64,000 nucleotides of DNA. Origin: Oscillospiraceae bacterium. Lineage in GTDB: Bacteria; Bacillota; Clostridia; Oscillospirales; Ruminococcaceae. The translations under genes and the position numbers were made by a program. The stretch covers positions 1 through 64,000 of the forward strand of contig JAAWRH010000013.1 of assembly GCA_022800935.1 (NCBI GenBank), written 5' to 3'. A model generated the notes under the pieces. It saw only the letters and a list, made by a program, of their open reading frames with translations, was not told the origin of the DNA and did not search any database. Shown piece after piece: positions 19,144 through 27,226 of this stretch. Position 1 is the stretch's first letter, and every line of letters begins with the position of its first letter.

Positions 19144-20972
19144 TTCGCTACTCTGCCTCCTTTAAATACGCCGTAGCCGAAGTGGTCGCAGCGCAGGCAG
19201 CGGGAGGACTCCTGACAGGCTTCCTGCTCCGTCATGCCGCACTCAAACGGCTCAAAGTTATTCTTTCTCTCGTCTGCGCCCAGCTCGGCCATGTTGACCC
19301 GGCCGCAGGGAGGACGGTCGTCCAGACGAGCCTGGGGAATCTCCACATCACAGCCGATGGTGTGGTGGAAGCCCAGGTATTCGTCGATATTCGCGGCCGC
19401 AACCTTGCCCGCCGCAATGGCCCGGATCACGGTGGCGGGACCGGTGACGCAGTCGCCGCCTGCAAACACGCCGGGAACGTTCTCAACGCCGCTGGTCTGC
19501 ATGGCCTCAATGACGCCCCGCTTGACGGGGACGCCGTGCTCCGCAAAGTGCTGGGAGGCAATTCCCTGTCCAATGGCCACAATGACGATATCCACCGGAA
19601 CGCGCTTTTCCTCTTTGTTGGCCTTTTTTGGGCTTGGACGGCCATCCCAGCCCACGGGGCCGATGATCTGGGGCTGTACCCACAGGGCGCAGACCTTGCC
19701 CTCCTCGTCCGCTTCAATGCGGGTGGGGGCCTGGAGCTCCAGGATTTCGCAGCCCTCGGCGATGGCGCCCTCCACCTCTTCAGGCAGGGCGGTCATATCC
19801 ACCTTGCGGCGGCGGTAGGCCACGCAGACGCTCTCCGCGCCCAGGCGCACCGACGACCGGGCCACGTCCATGGCCACGTTGCCGCCGCCGATGACGGCGA
19901 CCCGCTTGCCCGCAAAGTCGGGCATGATGTCGTTGCCGATATTGCGCAGCATCTCCACGGCGGAGATGACGTTTTTGCTGTCCTCGCCGGGGATGCCCAC
20001 CTTCTTATCCGTATGGGCCCCGATGGCAATGTAAACCGCGTCGTACTCCTGGCGCAGGTCCGCCACGGACATCTGCTCCCCGATGGAGACGCCGGTATGT
20101 ACCTCCACCCCGGTGGAGAGGATCACGTTGATATCCTCCTCCAGCCGCTGGCGGGGCAGGCGATAGTTGGGGATGCCGTAGCGGAGCATTCCGCCCAGCT
20201 TGGGCTGTTTTTCAAAGATAACCGCGTGGTGGCCCATCAGCTGGAGGTAATAGGCGGCGCTGAGTCCGCCGGGGCCGCCGCCCACAATGGCAACCCGTTT
20301 GCCGGTGGAGGGGGCGTTTTCCGGGGCGGGAACTACGCCGGAGTGATCGACAGCGTACCGCTTGAGGCCGCGGATGTTGATGGAATCATCGATCATATTC
20401 CGGCGGCAGCGGGCCTCGCAGGGATGCTCGCAGATGAGGGCGCAGGCGGTGGGGAAGGGGTTATCCTTGCGGATCAGGCGCACTGCGTCGGCATAGCGGC
20501 CCTGGGACACCAGGGCGATATAGCCGGGGATATCCACCCTGGCGGGGCAGAGGGCCACGCAGGGCACCGGCTGGTTCAGGCTGCATGTGCAGCGGCCGTT
20601 GCGGACATGCTCCTCGTAATCCTCCCGGTTACCCCGGACGCTTTTGAGCACCATATTGGCGGCTTCATAGCCGATGGCGCAGTCAGCGGAGGCGACGATG
20701 ACGCGGGCGGTTTTCTCGATGAGGTCAATGGTATCCATGGTGGCCTTGCCGGAGAGAACCTCCTCCAGCATAATCTCCAGCTGGCTGAGGCCCACGCGGC
20801 AGGGGACGCATTTGCCGCAGGTTTGGGCGTGGCACAGCTTGAGGAAGGAGGCGGCCATATCCACTGGGCACAGTCCCGGAGGGCTGGCGACGATACGGCG
20901 TTCCAAATCCTTGTAGAGGCCCTCTACAACGACCTGGGCTTGGTTGGTACTAGCGATGGTGAGTCTGTTCAC
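19137..20972 (-). CDS. NuoF-type Fe-S domain fused to GltD-like NAD(P)H flavoprotein
   Basis: This 611-residue protein is the electron-transfer partner of HydA. Residues about 30-110 match the C-terminal [4Fe-4S] part of NuoF/HydB (TCGKCVPCRVG), but the FMN/NADH-binding part of NuoF is missing. Residues about 125-230 match the GltD Fe-S domain (CPARVDIPGYIALV, CEHPCEARCRR). The rest is a two-Rossmann flavoprotein: GGGPGGLSAAYYL near 226 for FAD and GGGNVAMDVARSSVRLG near 358 for NAD(P), then GDCVTGPATVIRAIAAG and an extra Cys cluster CQESSRCLRCDHFG at the end. It likely links NAD(P)H oxidation to the hydrogenase, perhaps by bifurcation. The nucleotide used cannot be fixed by eye. Confidence 0.85.
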   Translation of the reverse strand: MNRLTIASTNQAQVVVEGLYKDLERRIVASPPGLCPVDMAASFLKLCHAQTCGKCVPCRVGLSQLEIMLEEVLSGKATMDTIDLIEKTARVIVASADCAIGYEAANMVLKSVRGNREDYEEHVRNGRCTCSLNQPVPCVALCPARVDIPGYIALVSQGRYADAVRLIRKDNPFPTACALICEHPCEARCRRNMIDDSINIRGLKRYAVDHSGVVPAPENAPSTGKRVAIVGGGPGGLSAAYYLQLMGHHAVIFEKQPKLGGMLRYGIPNYRLPRQRLEEDINVILSTGVEVHTGVSIGEQMSVADLRQEYDAVYIAIGAHTDKKVGIPGEDSKNVISAVEMLRNIGNDIMPDFAGKRVAVIGGGNVAMDVARSSVRLGAESVCVAYRRRKVDMTALPEEVEGAIAEGCEILELQAPTRIEADEEGKVCALWVQPQIIGPVGWDGRPSPKKANKEEKRVPVDIVIVAIGQGIASQHFAEHGVPVKRGVIEAMQTSGVENVPGVFAGGDCVTGPATVIRAIAAGKVAAANIDEYLGFHHTIGCDVEIPQARLDDRPPCGRVNMAELGADERKNNFEPFECGMTEQEACQESSRCLRCDHFGYGVFKGGRVAKW

Positions 20973-21073
20973 AGGTATTCAGACGCTCCTTTCGTCTCAC
21001 GTATAAAGATTTATCCCTCCGGCGGAGTGGGACATCCCTTTCCGCGGAAAAGGGGATAAACATTATTATGTTA

Positions 21074-21103
21074 ATCATACCATAATATTACCGCTTTGCG
21101 CAA
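21074..21103 (-). promoter_or_regulatory. Candidate promoter of the hydrogenase operon
   Basis: On the minus strand TTGCGC (21098-21103) and TATGAT (21074-21079) are spaced by 18 bases. No Rex-type operator was seen next to it. Confidence 0.5.
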
Positions 21104-21163
21104 TAGTTTTTGGGGGAAGAAAATAAAATTTGCAGATTTCGGGCGGATTCTGGAAGAAAGGGG

Positions 21164-21206
21164 CGAAACAAAAAACACCGGTCCCCCGGCAAAGCGGGAG
21201 GACCGG
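21164..21206 (-). terminator. Intrinsic terminator of the ECF operon
   Basis: On the minus strand CCGGTCC and GGACCGG close a GC-rich hairpin (21178-21206) followed by TGTTTTTTG. Confidence 0.7.
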
Positions 21207-21233
21207 CATTTTAAGGAAGGAATTGGCGGAAAA

Positions 21234-21668
21234 TTAACGGGCGGTTACGCTGGTGGAATACTTGGTGGTGCTTTCCACCATTCTGCCACTGCCGTCATAG
21301 ACTTCGACGGTTGCCTTGGCGCGGTATTTCTTCCCGCTTTCCAGGGAGCAGGTTTCGGAGATGGTTCCAGACCTTGTTCCATCCAGTGACCAACTGTCAA
21401 TGGAATCCCATGTGCCGTCATATTCCTGAAGCTCAAGGGTTAAGGAATAATCGAGGTCTGCACCAAGAGTAAGGCCAACTTTAATTCTTCCAGTAGATGT
21501 GATTGAAGGATTAAGCGACGTTATGTAAGCATATCTAAGAATAGAATATTCAGTTGTGCTATTTATATTTTCCCAGTCTGCACAATCATTTGCCAAAACA
21601 GTTCCGCTTGTGGTGCATATTACAGCGGCAGAAGCTAGAACGGCTGCTAAAATTTTTTTCATTTTCAT
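21234..21668 (-). CDS. Small exported protein in an ECF sigma operon
   Basis: This encodes a 144-residue exported protein. A classical signal peptide (MKMKKILAAVLASAAVICTT, cleavage probably after VLA near residue 26) is followed by a compact beta-rich domain with repeated Thr/Ser strands such as YSLTLELQEYDGTWDSIDSW and KYRAKATVEVYDGSGRMVES. It has only two Cys outside the signal and no catalytic motif. GGAGG precedes the start. It is the last gene of the ECF sigma / anti-sigma operon, 11 bases after the anti-sigma gene, so it is probably made when the sigma factor is active. It may be a DUF6147-like protein; I am not sure. Its signal peptide resembles that of the exported protein at 23233. 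Confidence 0.7.
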   Translation of the reverse strand: MKMKKILAAVLASAAVICTTSGTVLANDCADWENINSTTEYSILRYAYITSLNPSITSTGRIKVGLTLGADLDYSLTLELQEYDGTWDSIDSWSLDGTRSGTISETCSLESGKKYRAKATVEVYDGSGRMVESTTKYSTSVTAR

Positions 21669-21679
21669 TGCAAATCCTC

Positions 21680-22375
21680 CTAATTCGTGCTAATATTTAT
21701 TTTGTAAAGAGAGTCAGCTATTTTTAACATCTCGTCTTGGGTAATGCCTCCAGCGAGTATAAGATATCCATCTTCATAGAGAAGCAGTAACCTTGTTTTA
21801 GAATCGTCTTCGGTTGTATACAGATATCCGGAGCCGCCAGAAATTCTAATTTCTTGTTTTTGGGTATCTTCTGTGTCAAAAGTTGGAGTACCGTTTAAAG
21901 GAATTGTAGAAATGTCCAAGTATGTACCACTTTGGCTTTTATATGACAGGATGGTTCCCAAATCAGAAATATCCGTATAATCCAAAACATACCCCTCCGG
22001 GACATAAGCCGCGTCCCAGTAATACGAGATGGTTTCGCTGTTCTCCCCATCGTCCGGGGGGATCACCGCCACGTCGGTGGCGATTGGGGTTTCGCGGAGA
22101 AAGAACCTGCGGAGCTGGTTCTGAAAGGCGGAAACCGTCACCATGCTGGCCGCAATAGCCACGGCGGCAGCGGCAATCGCCCAAAATCTTTTTGCGCGCC
22201 GCAAAGGCTGCGGCATGGGTTCGCCAAAAATCCGCCTGTGGGCCTGGTCCAGCTCCTCCCGCGTGAGCAGGCCCTCTTTGGGAAAGGTTTTGCAGGCTTC
22301 CAGGAATTCCCGGTACGCCTGTTCCTCCTCCGGGGTCCATGTTTCCGGGATTTTTGTTCTGGGATGGTTCGGCAT
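21680..22375 (-). CDS. Anti-sigma factor with DUF4367-like extracellular domain
   Basis: This 231-residue membrane protein likely holds the adjacent ECF sigma factor inactive. An N-terminal cytoplasmic helical part (TWTPEEEQAYREFLEAC) is followed by one membrane segment AIAAAAVAIAASMVTVSAF near residues 65-83 and an extracellular domain with WDAAYVPEGYVLDYT and GGSGYLYTTEDDSKTRLLLLYEDGYLILAGGIT, which matches the DUF4367 pattern. The ATG at 22375 was chosen because GAGGAGGG precedes it; an ATG at 22408 is possible. It starts 39 bases after the sigma gene. The signal sensed is unknown; no site-2 protease motif is nearby. Confidence 0.78.
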   Translation of the reverse strand: MPNHPRTKIPETWTPEEEQAYREFLEACKTFPKEGLLTREELDQAHRRIFGEPMPQPLRRAKRFWAIAAAAVAIAASMVTVSAFQNQLRRFFLRETPIATDVAVIPPDDGENSETISYYWDAAYVPEGYVLDYTDISDLGTILSYKSQSGTYLDISTIPLNGTPTFDTEDTQKQEIRISGGSGYLYTTEDDSKTRLLLLYEDGYLILAGGITQDEMLKIADSLYKINISTN

Positions 22376-22414
22376 AGATTTTCCCTCCTCATTGATTGAT
22401 ACGCCCATAACGCC

Positions 22415-22987
22415 CTAAAGCTGTTTTTCCATAAGGGAACGCAGCTTTTTGGCGGCTCTGCTCCCCAGCGCCCTGGCAGCCTCGCCGGATAAACCCATTA
22501 TCCGGGCAGTCTCGTCATAGCTAAGGCCGTTTATGTAGTGCAAGCGGATACATTTCTGCTGTTTAGCGGTCAACCTGTCCATTGCGCTGTAAAGCCGCGA
22601 ATATTTCTCCCGTTTTACCGCTTCTTCCTCTATATCCTCATGGGGGGCAGAGAGCATATCTAAAAGAGAAGGGAAATCCTCCTTTCCATTGTCCAGTGAG
22701 AGATGCTGCCGGATGCGATTAGAGTCAGCCCAGTTCAGGCTGAGGTTGCGAACGGTGACGCACACATAGCCCATGGCATCTTTCACAGTCTCCTCTTTCA
22801 GCTCCGGCGCTTTGTCCATGAACTGAATCAGGGCTTCCGTTACAATTCCCTCGGACTCGTCGGTATTTCCGGTTATCCTGGAAGAGTACCAGACCAGTTT
22901 TTCATAGTACTTCAGGTATATCTTCTCAACCAGCTCTTTCCGTCCCTGGCTCACAGCCTGAAATGTCTGCTCCTTTGCATCTCTCAT
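22415..22987 (-). CDS. ECF-type RNA polymerase sigma factor
   Basis: This 190-residue sigma-70 family protein directs transcription of its own regulon. Region 2 is around residues 20-90 (KIYLKYYEKLVWYSSRITGN, ALIQFMDKAPELKEE) and region 4 around 125-185 (LTAKQQKCIRLHYINGLSYDETARIMGLSGEAARALGSR), a clear helix-turn-helix. The ATG at 22987 was chosen because a GTG at 22999 would sit directly on the GGAGG. It is first in an operon with the anti-sigma factor and an exported protein. Its own promoter (23008-23042) matches the divergent promoter at 23075-23109, which strongly suggests autoregulation. Confidence 0.88.
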   Translation of the reverse strand: MRDAKEQTFQAVSQGRKELVEKIYLKYYEKLVWYSSRITGNTDESEGIVTEALIQFMDKAPELKEETVKDAMGYVCVTVRNLSLNWADSNRIRQHLSLDNGKEDFPSLLDMLSAPHEDIEEEAVKREKYSRLYSAMDRLTAKQQKCIRLHYINGLSYDETARIMGLSGEAARALGSRAAKKLRSLMEKQL

Positions 22988-23007
22988 GCTGCTTTTCACC
23001 TCCTTCC

Positions 23008-23042
23008 CCTAATAATAACAGTTGAGAAGGAAAAATGTGACG
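23008..23042 (-). promoter_or_regulatory. ECF-type promoter of the sigma operon
   Basis: On the minus strand CGTCACATTTT is followed after exactly 11 bases by TGTTATTATTAGG. The same two blocks with the same spacing occur in the other direction at 23075-23109. Neither resembles a housekeeping promoter. Confidence 0.7.
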
Positions 23043-23074
23043 TTTTTTCGCAGAAATTTTTTAAAAAATATTTT

Positions 23075-23109
23075 CGTCACATTTTGGCGGGTCGGTTGTT
23101 ATTTATAGG
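23075..23109 (+). promoter_or_regulatory. Divergent ECF-type promoter
   Basis: CGTCACATTTT is followed after 11 bases by TGTTATTTATAGG, matching the sigma operon promoter. It points toward the exported-protein gene at 23233, with a leader of about 120 bases. Confidence 0.7.
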
Positions 23110-23232
23110 CATAGGGGTTTTTCCCTAGGAATTTCCCAAATGTGCGCACAAAGGGAAAAAAATTTAATTTTCGATATGATAGTCCCTAGATTTTCTCTAG
23201 TGACTGCAATCGAAAAACAAAGGAGTAATAAT

Positions 23233-23865
23233 ATGAAAAAAATTTTGTCCGCCATCCTTGCCGCTATTGTTATCTGTTTTTCTGGGGTTCCGGTCTTTGC
23301 AGCTTCACCAATACCCCATGAAGCAGAATTACGGGCTGCTAGTATAGAAGAGGAAATTGTCAAGTTAGAAGAAGGTGTTTACGCTGTTGGAGACGAAATA
23401 TTTATTGATGTGAATGTTTATCAGAGTGAACATTGTGGAGAACAGAATTGCAACATACCAGAGTATGGGCTTGGCAATAATCCAAGTGAATATGCTTATG
23501 CCGCAACGCCTTATGGTTCCGGTCCTGCAAGTTCTAGTTCAGTATGGGATTGGTCCGACGGAGATTATATTGGTGATTTTGAAATGAAATATAGCGTGTA
23601 TACCAATTATCGTTTTATAGGTTACAGTAGCTACACTACCACTGTTTCTGTTGAAGATTCTCCCCACGTTACCAATAGTGGTGTTTTCCATGTCAGCTTG
23701 GTGAACAAATATGGTCTACCTACAACTACTTATCATTGTAAAGATGGATATGCTAAATTAACTTTTACAGGAATAAAGCCTACTGATAAAATTTCCTTTC
23801 TTGTTGGTAAAGCTAACGATTCATGTACGGTTGAAGGACGGATTAAAGTTTCTCCTGGCGAATAA
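23233..23865 (+). CDS. Exported protein, probable ECF sigma target
   Basis: This encodes a 210-residue exported protein I do not recognise. A signal peptide (ILSAILAAIVICFSGVPVFA, cut near residue 24) precedes a Tyr/Ser-rich domain with three or four Cys (EHCGEQNCNIPEYG near 75-88, YHCKDGYAKLTF near 178) that could form disulfides. The beta-rich pattern resembles small secreted immunoglobulin-like or stalk proteins. AAAGGAG precedes the ATG. It is divergent from the ECF sigma operon and has the matching promoter, so it is likely part of the same envelope response. A terminator follows. Confidence 0.7.
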   Translation: MKKILSAILAAIVICFSGVPVFAASPIPHEAELRAASIEEEIVKLEEGVYAVGDEIFIDVNVYQSEHCGEQNCNIPEYGLGNNPSEYAYAATPYGSGPASSSSVWDWSDGDYIGDFEMKYSVYTNYRFIGYSSYTTTVSVEDSPHVTNSGVFHVSLVNKYGLPTTTYHCKDGYAKLTFTGIKPTDKISFLVGKANDSCTVEGRIKVSPGE

Positions 23866-23896
23866 TCCTCTGATATAGACGATTTACTGATCTAAT

Positions 23897-23940
23897 ACAA
23901 ATTGGCCATAGACAAGATATTAGTTCTATGGCCAATTTGT
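23897..23940 (+). terminator. Intrinsic terminator
   Basis: ACAAATTGGCCATAGA pairs with TCTATGGCCAATTTGT around 12 bases. Confidence 0.7.
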
Positions 23941-24007
23941 ATCGTTTAAAAATTTATTGTTTAACCTTAGAAATAAAGTTTTTCAAATTCATTAAAGGAT
24001 ATGTATT

Positions 24008-24457
24008 ATGAAAAAATCAATACTCAAAAAACAAATCTTTACAATAGTTCTTGATATATTTGTTTTATTACTTCTTCTTGCTTATAATCACAAACGAATC
24101 ATGGGAATATATAGATTTGGATTTCACGGGAAACCCTATTCTGTGAATTTAATTCCAATTTATGAGTTAAGAAACAGTGATATCAGATTTTTACTAAGAT
24201 ATCTGATAAAAATAGTGTTCTTCGGTTTTATAGGTATGATTGTGGAAAGTGTTTTGTATTTACACAAGAGAAATTTTTGTTATTTTTATGTTATGTTTGG
24301 CATTTCACTGTTTATGGAATTACTGGCAATATTTACATCCGGTTGGTTTATCATTCCACTGGATATTGACAACTGGATTTCATATTTTATTGGAATCGTA
24401 TTGGGATTCTTTGTGTGGAATATTTTGAAAAAAGTGTTGCGTAGAAGGATTAGATAA
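24008..24457 (+). CDS. Small membrane protein, VanZ-like
   Basis: This encodes a 149-residue protein with four membrane segments. The order of a first helix, the loop VNLIPIYELRNSD near residues 46-58, then three helices (LIKIVFFGFIGMIVESVLYL, FCYFYVMFGISLFMELLAIF, WISYFIGIVLGFFVWNIL) fits the VanZ-like family, whose usual loop is NLIPF. VanZ confers low-level teicoplanin resistance in enterococci by an unknown mechanism, but most family members have no known role. The base composition is more AT-rich than its neighbours. The site before ATG is AAAGGA at 23994-23999. The family call is moderate. Confidence 0.5.
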   Translation: MKKSILKKQIFTIVLDIFVLLLLLAYNHKRIMGIYRFGFHGKPYSVNLIPIYELRNSDIRFLLRYLIKIVFFGFIGMIVESVLYLHKRNFCYFYVMFGISLFMELLAIFTSGWFIIPLDIDNWISYFIGIVLGFFVWNILKKVLRRRIR

Positions 24458-24471
24458 TAGTGGATTGATAA

Positions 24472-24690
24472 GGCATAAGGGAACAAAATCAAAACACTAT
24501 TTTATGGATATATCAAATCACAAAAGAGATAGCTGTTGGCGATATTCTGCATCTTGAAATGGCAGGTTTGATGAGTGCATCATATCCCCCGACATATCAT
24601 ATTTGCTATCGAATAGATATTCTTGAGCCTGGTGAAGAGTTTTATAAAGAATCTATGGAAGCCTATGAATTTTTTCAATCACAATGGTAG
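24472..24690 (+). pseudogene. Possible gene remnant without a start codon
   Basis: An open stretch of 72 codons ends at TAG 24690 and reads GDILHLEMAGLMSASYPPTY and ILEPGEEFYKESMEAYEFF, a protein-like sequence. The only ATG codons are internal (24559 and later) and lack a ribosome binding site. It could be the C-terminal end of a deleted gene. I do not recognise it. Confidence 0.3.
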
Positions 24691-24719
24691 CAAAATAATA
24701 GCAATATAGAGGTACAAAA

Positions 24720-25676
24720 ATGAATCGCCTTTTTCCGTTCGTAACTATACTTCTTCTTTTGTCTATGACAGCCTGCACCACAGAACAGCTTCCGGAAGTA
24801 TCAGAACCCGTCCCCGCCTCCGGCCAACAGGAAGAAATAAAATCCTTAAACGACCTCCACCTGGAGCAACCCGCCGAAAGCTACCGGCAGGCATTCCCGG
24901 AGGAAACATTTTCTTTCTTACCGGATAATTCTGTTCGGTTTTTGTATGTCACAGACCCGGAGGGAAATCCGATGGCCAATATTAAATGCTGTACCAATGC
25001 GGAGCTTGAAACCTTGACCAATCAGCAGACAATCGGCTGGGACAATCCACTGCTGTTCAGCGGACTTTCAATGAAAAACGGCCTTCTTCCTGTTACACAG
25101 TGGAGAACCGGGACATTTTCTTCCAAAAATGATATTCAAATGGGTCCGGACCCGGAGATGTTCCGCTCCAAGGAATACGAAATGTATCTGGTAAACACAG
25201 AATCGGAGCAGCCTTATGTCCAGAAGATAACGGTTGACTACACCGCTTTAACCGAGGAAAACGCCCTTTCCGTTGTCTGGGAGGGACCATCTCAGGAGGA
25301 AGCCGCCAAGTCACGGGAGGGATATTTTTCTGTGGTGGTTCTGGATTCCGAGCGCCAGCCCGTTTCAAATTGTTTTGTAAGCGTGGATGACAACCGGCCA
25401 AAGACAGCGGAACAGATCGGCTACTATTCCCGGAACGACGGCCGCTATACCGATGACAGCGGAACCGCCTATTTTGCGCTGGACCGCACCTTTTCCAAGT
25501 CCTTTCGGGAGGGAATCTCCACTGACCTGTATATAGAGCTTTCCCATTTTCCCTTTGAGACCGTTCTGCCCACAATTCATCATGGGATATTCGTGGACGG
25601 ATATCAAGATGGGGAGCTGGTGGAAAAAATTACATTGATTTGGGATGAGCAGGAGGTTTCTGCGCTGCAAAATTAA
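24720..25676 (+). CDS. Lipoprotein of unknown function
   Basis: This encodes a 318-residue lipoprotein with lipobox LSMTACTT (Cys near residue 19) and a short Glu/Pro-rich tether. The body contains repeated beta-strand segments such as NSVRFLYVTDPEGNPMANIKC near residues 61-81 and GYFSVVVLDSERQPVSNCFV near 201-220. Both look like carboxypeptidase-regulatory-type or Ig-like modules, in which an added residue string follows a D-x-x-G/Q-x-P turn. That suggests a cell-surface protein built from such folds. AGAGG precedes the ATG at 24720. It stands alone between an AT-rich gene and an unknown gene. No enzymatic role is suggested. Confidence 0.6.
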   Translation: MNRLFPFVTILLLLSMTACTTEQLPEVSEPVPASGQQEEIKSLNDLHLEQPAESYRQAFPEETFSFLPDNSVRFLYVTDPEGNPMANIKCCTNAELETLTNQQTIGWDNPLLFSGLSMKNGLLPVTQWRTGTFSSKNDIQMGPDPEMFRSKEYEMYLVNTESEQPYVQKITVDYTALTEENALSVVWEGPSQEEAAKSREGYFSVVVLDSERQPVSNCFVSVDDNRPKTAEQIGYYSRNDGRYTDDSGTAYFALDRTFSKSFREGISTDLYIELSHFPFETVLPTIHHGIFVDGYQDGELVEKITLIWDEQEVSALQN

Positions 25677-25760
25677 GCTTTATCATTTATTTTCCCATTA
25701 AACTGCCGATAAATAGAGTAAAGGGACTTTACCAAACCCAATTCAAGGAGGAAAAAAGGG

Positions 25761-26501
25761 ATGAACATCAACAATCTGCCATATCTGAGCGCCTACAAAC
25801 ACCGGCTGCAAGCCGCCTCCGCAATAAGCTCCAGCCCGGTCACCGTATCGTCCAGAAGAACCACTGACGTTTCCGAAATCAAGCAACCATTGACCCCGCT
25901 GGACCGGCTCTTTGAGGAAATTCAAAAAATGGCAGTGGAAAATGCGCTGAACCCCAACTCAGATTCCTGCAATTATCTTTTGCTCCGCGACGCCTACATG
26001 GAGGAAAATATCTCTCCCCAGTCCCCAAGCCGTTCCGAAATCATGGCTGTCCTTTCACCGCTGGCCGAGCAGATGTCCATAGCAAAGGCAAAGCGGATGG
26101 CCGACGCGGCGTTTGCCGAGGATGACCCAATGGACTTTTTCCAAACGGTCATCAAATATGTTTTTGACGGCAAAAAGCCGGAGGATTCCAGCAAGTTGTT
26201 TATACAGGTTTCTCCCAAAGGGAATGAAACCACGTTTCCCGTCAAATTTTCCATCGGCGACGCCGAGGTAACGGTGGTAGACCCCGGCTACATGCTTGTC
26301 CACGACCAGAACGGCAATGAAATACTCTCCTTCAGCGCGCCGCCAGGGGCCGGTGGCTGGATTCCCCACAAGACAGTGGGAGAGGCAATGTTCATTGAGC
26401 ATACAAATTTGGTATACCAAAAGGCATTCGATGCCGCCCGCGAGTTTATAAAGGAGCAGGAACAGGCGGATGCAAAGCCGACGCTGAATACAACGGCCTA
26501 A
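25761..26501 (+). CDS. Protein of unknown function
   Basis: This encodes a 246-residue protein that I do not recognise. It has no signal peptide or membrane segment. The first 50 residues are Ser/Thr-rich and probably unfolded; residues 60-145 look helical (LDRLFEEIQKMAVENAL, EQMSIAKAKRMADAAFA); residues 150-205 look like beta-strands (KLFIQVSPKGNETTFPVKF, EVTVVDPGYMLVHDQNGNEI); the last part is helical and acidic. The start resembles those of secreted or scaffold proteins of flagellar type (MNINNLPYLSAYKHRLQ), but no flagellar gene is near. AAGGAGG precedes the ATG and a terminator follows, so it is a real single gene. Confidence 0.6.
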   Translation: MNINNLPYLSAYKHRLQAASAISSSPVTVSSRRTTDVSEIKQPLTPLDRLFEEIQKMAVENALNPNSDSCNYLLLRDAYMEENISPQSPSRSEIMAVLSPLAEQMSIAKAKRMADAAFAEDDPMDFFQTVIKYVFDGKKPEDSSKLFIQVSPKGNETTFPVKFSIGDAEVTVVDPGYMLVHDQNGNEILSFSAPPGAGGWIPHKTVGEAMFIEHTNLVYQKAFDAAREFIKEQEQADAKPTLNTTA

Positions 26502-26514
26502 AAATGCAAAAGTG

Positions 26515-26550
26515 ATCGGGAACAACAACCCGATCACTTTTTTGTCTACA
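26515..26550 (+). terminator. Intrinsic terminator
   Basis: AAAAGTGATCGGG pairs with CCCGATCACTTTT around eight bases, followed by a T run. It may also serve the minus-strand gene that ends at 26546. Confidence 0.85.
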
Positions 26551-27226
26551 ATAAAAGTTCCATGAGCTCCTCATAGCTGCGGACCGTGTAATCCGGCAGC
26601 CCGCTCTCCCCTCCCTCCGGATTGTACCAGCAGGTGTCCAGTCCCGCGTTCTTTCCCCCCTGAATGTCGGAATTGAGGGAGTCCCCTATCACCAGTACCT
26701 TCTCCCGCTCTGTAATCCCCATGGCCTCCAGCACCTTGTCGAAAAACAGCTTCTGGGGCTTCTGGCACCCCAGCTCCTCCGATATGAACAGGTACGGAAT
26801 GTACTCCCGCACCGGAGAACGGTCAAACCGCCCGTGCTGGGAAAGGGAAAAACCATTGGTGACAATCGCCATTTCGTAATGTGGCGCAAGCCAGCGGCAA
26901 AGTTCCAGCGCACCTGGATACAGCACCCCAAAGCCCCCCAGGGATGCGGCATAGTGCCGGTCCATCTCCGGCCCCAGGGCCGGGTCCCCTCCTATGGCCT
27001 CTAATAACTTGGTGAACCGCTCCTTCCGTATCTGCTCCCTGGGTATCTCCCCCAGGTTGAACTTCTGCCATAAGGCATGGTTGATCCCCGAATAAAGGGA
27101 AATCATCTCCTCCCCACAGGGAAAGCCGTAATCCCCCAGGGTCTTGACAATGGCCAGCCGCTCCGATTGGGGGAAGTCAAAGAGGGTTTCGTCCGCGTCA
27201 AAGAGAAGATACCGGTATCGATTCAT
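26546..27226 (-). CDS. yjjG: YjjG-family HAD nucleotidase
   Basis: This 226-residue HAD-superfamily phosphatase resembles YjjG, which dephosphorylates non-canonical pyrimidine nucleotides and so cleans the nucleotide pool. The nucleophile motif DADETLFDF is at residues 9-17, motif II Thr/Ser lies in IVTNGFSLSQHGR near 121, and the C-terminal motif VIGDSLNSDIQGGKNAGLDTCW near 175 carries the Mg-binding Asp residues. Its ATG overlaps the stop of the upstream PH-domain gene by four bases (ATGA), so translation is coupled. Substrate assignment rests on family resemblance. Confidence 0.85.
   Translation of the reverse strand: MNRYRYLLFDADETLFDFPQSERLAIVKTLGDYGFPCGEEMISLYSGINHALWQKFNLGEIPREQIRKERFTKLLEAIGGDPALGPEMDRHYAASLGGFGVLYPGALELCRWLAPHYEMAIVTNGFSLSQHGRFDRSPVREYIPYLFISEELGCQKPQKLFFDKVLEAMGITEREKVLVIGDSLNSDIQGGKNAGLDTCWYNPEGGESGLPDYTVRSYEELMELLL

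Noticed and set aside
17440-21059. Two very long plus-strand frames opposite the hydrogenase operon
   Set aside because: Both are exact antisense shadows of proteins with complete cluster motifs. Their His/Gly/Ala-rich text has no domain.
23031-23085. Single operator palindrome made of AAAATGTGACG and CGTCACATTTT
   Set aside because: The conserved second block at fixed distance on each outer side shows that the inverted arms are two divergent promoters rather than one operator.
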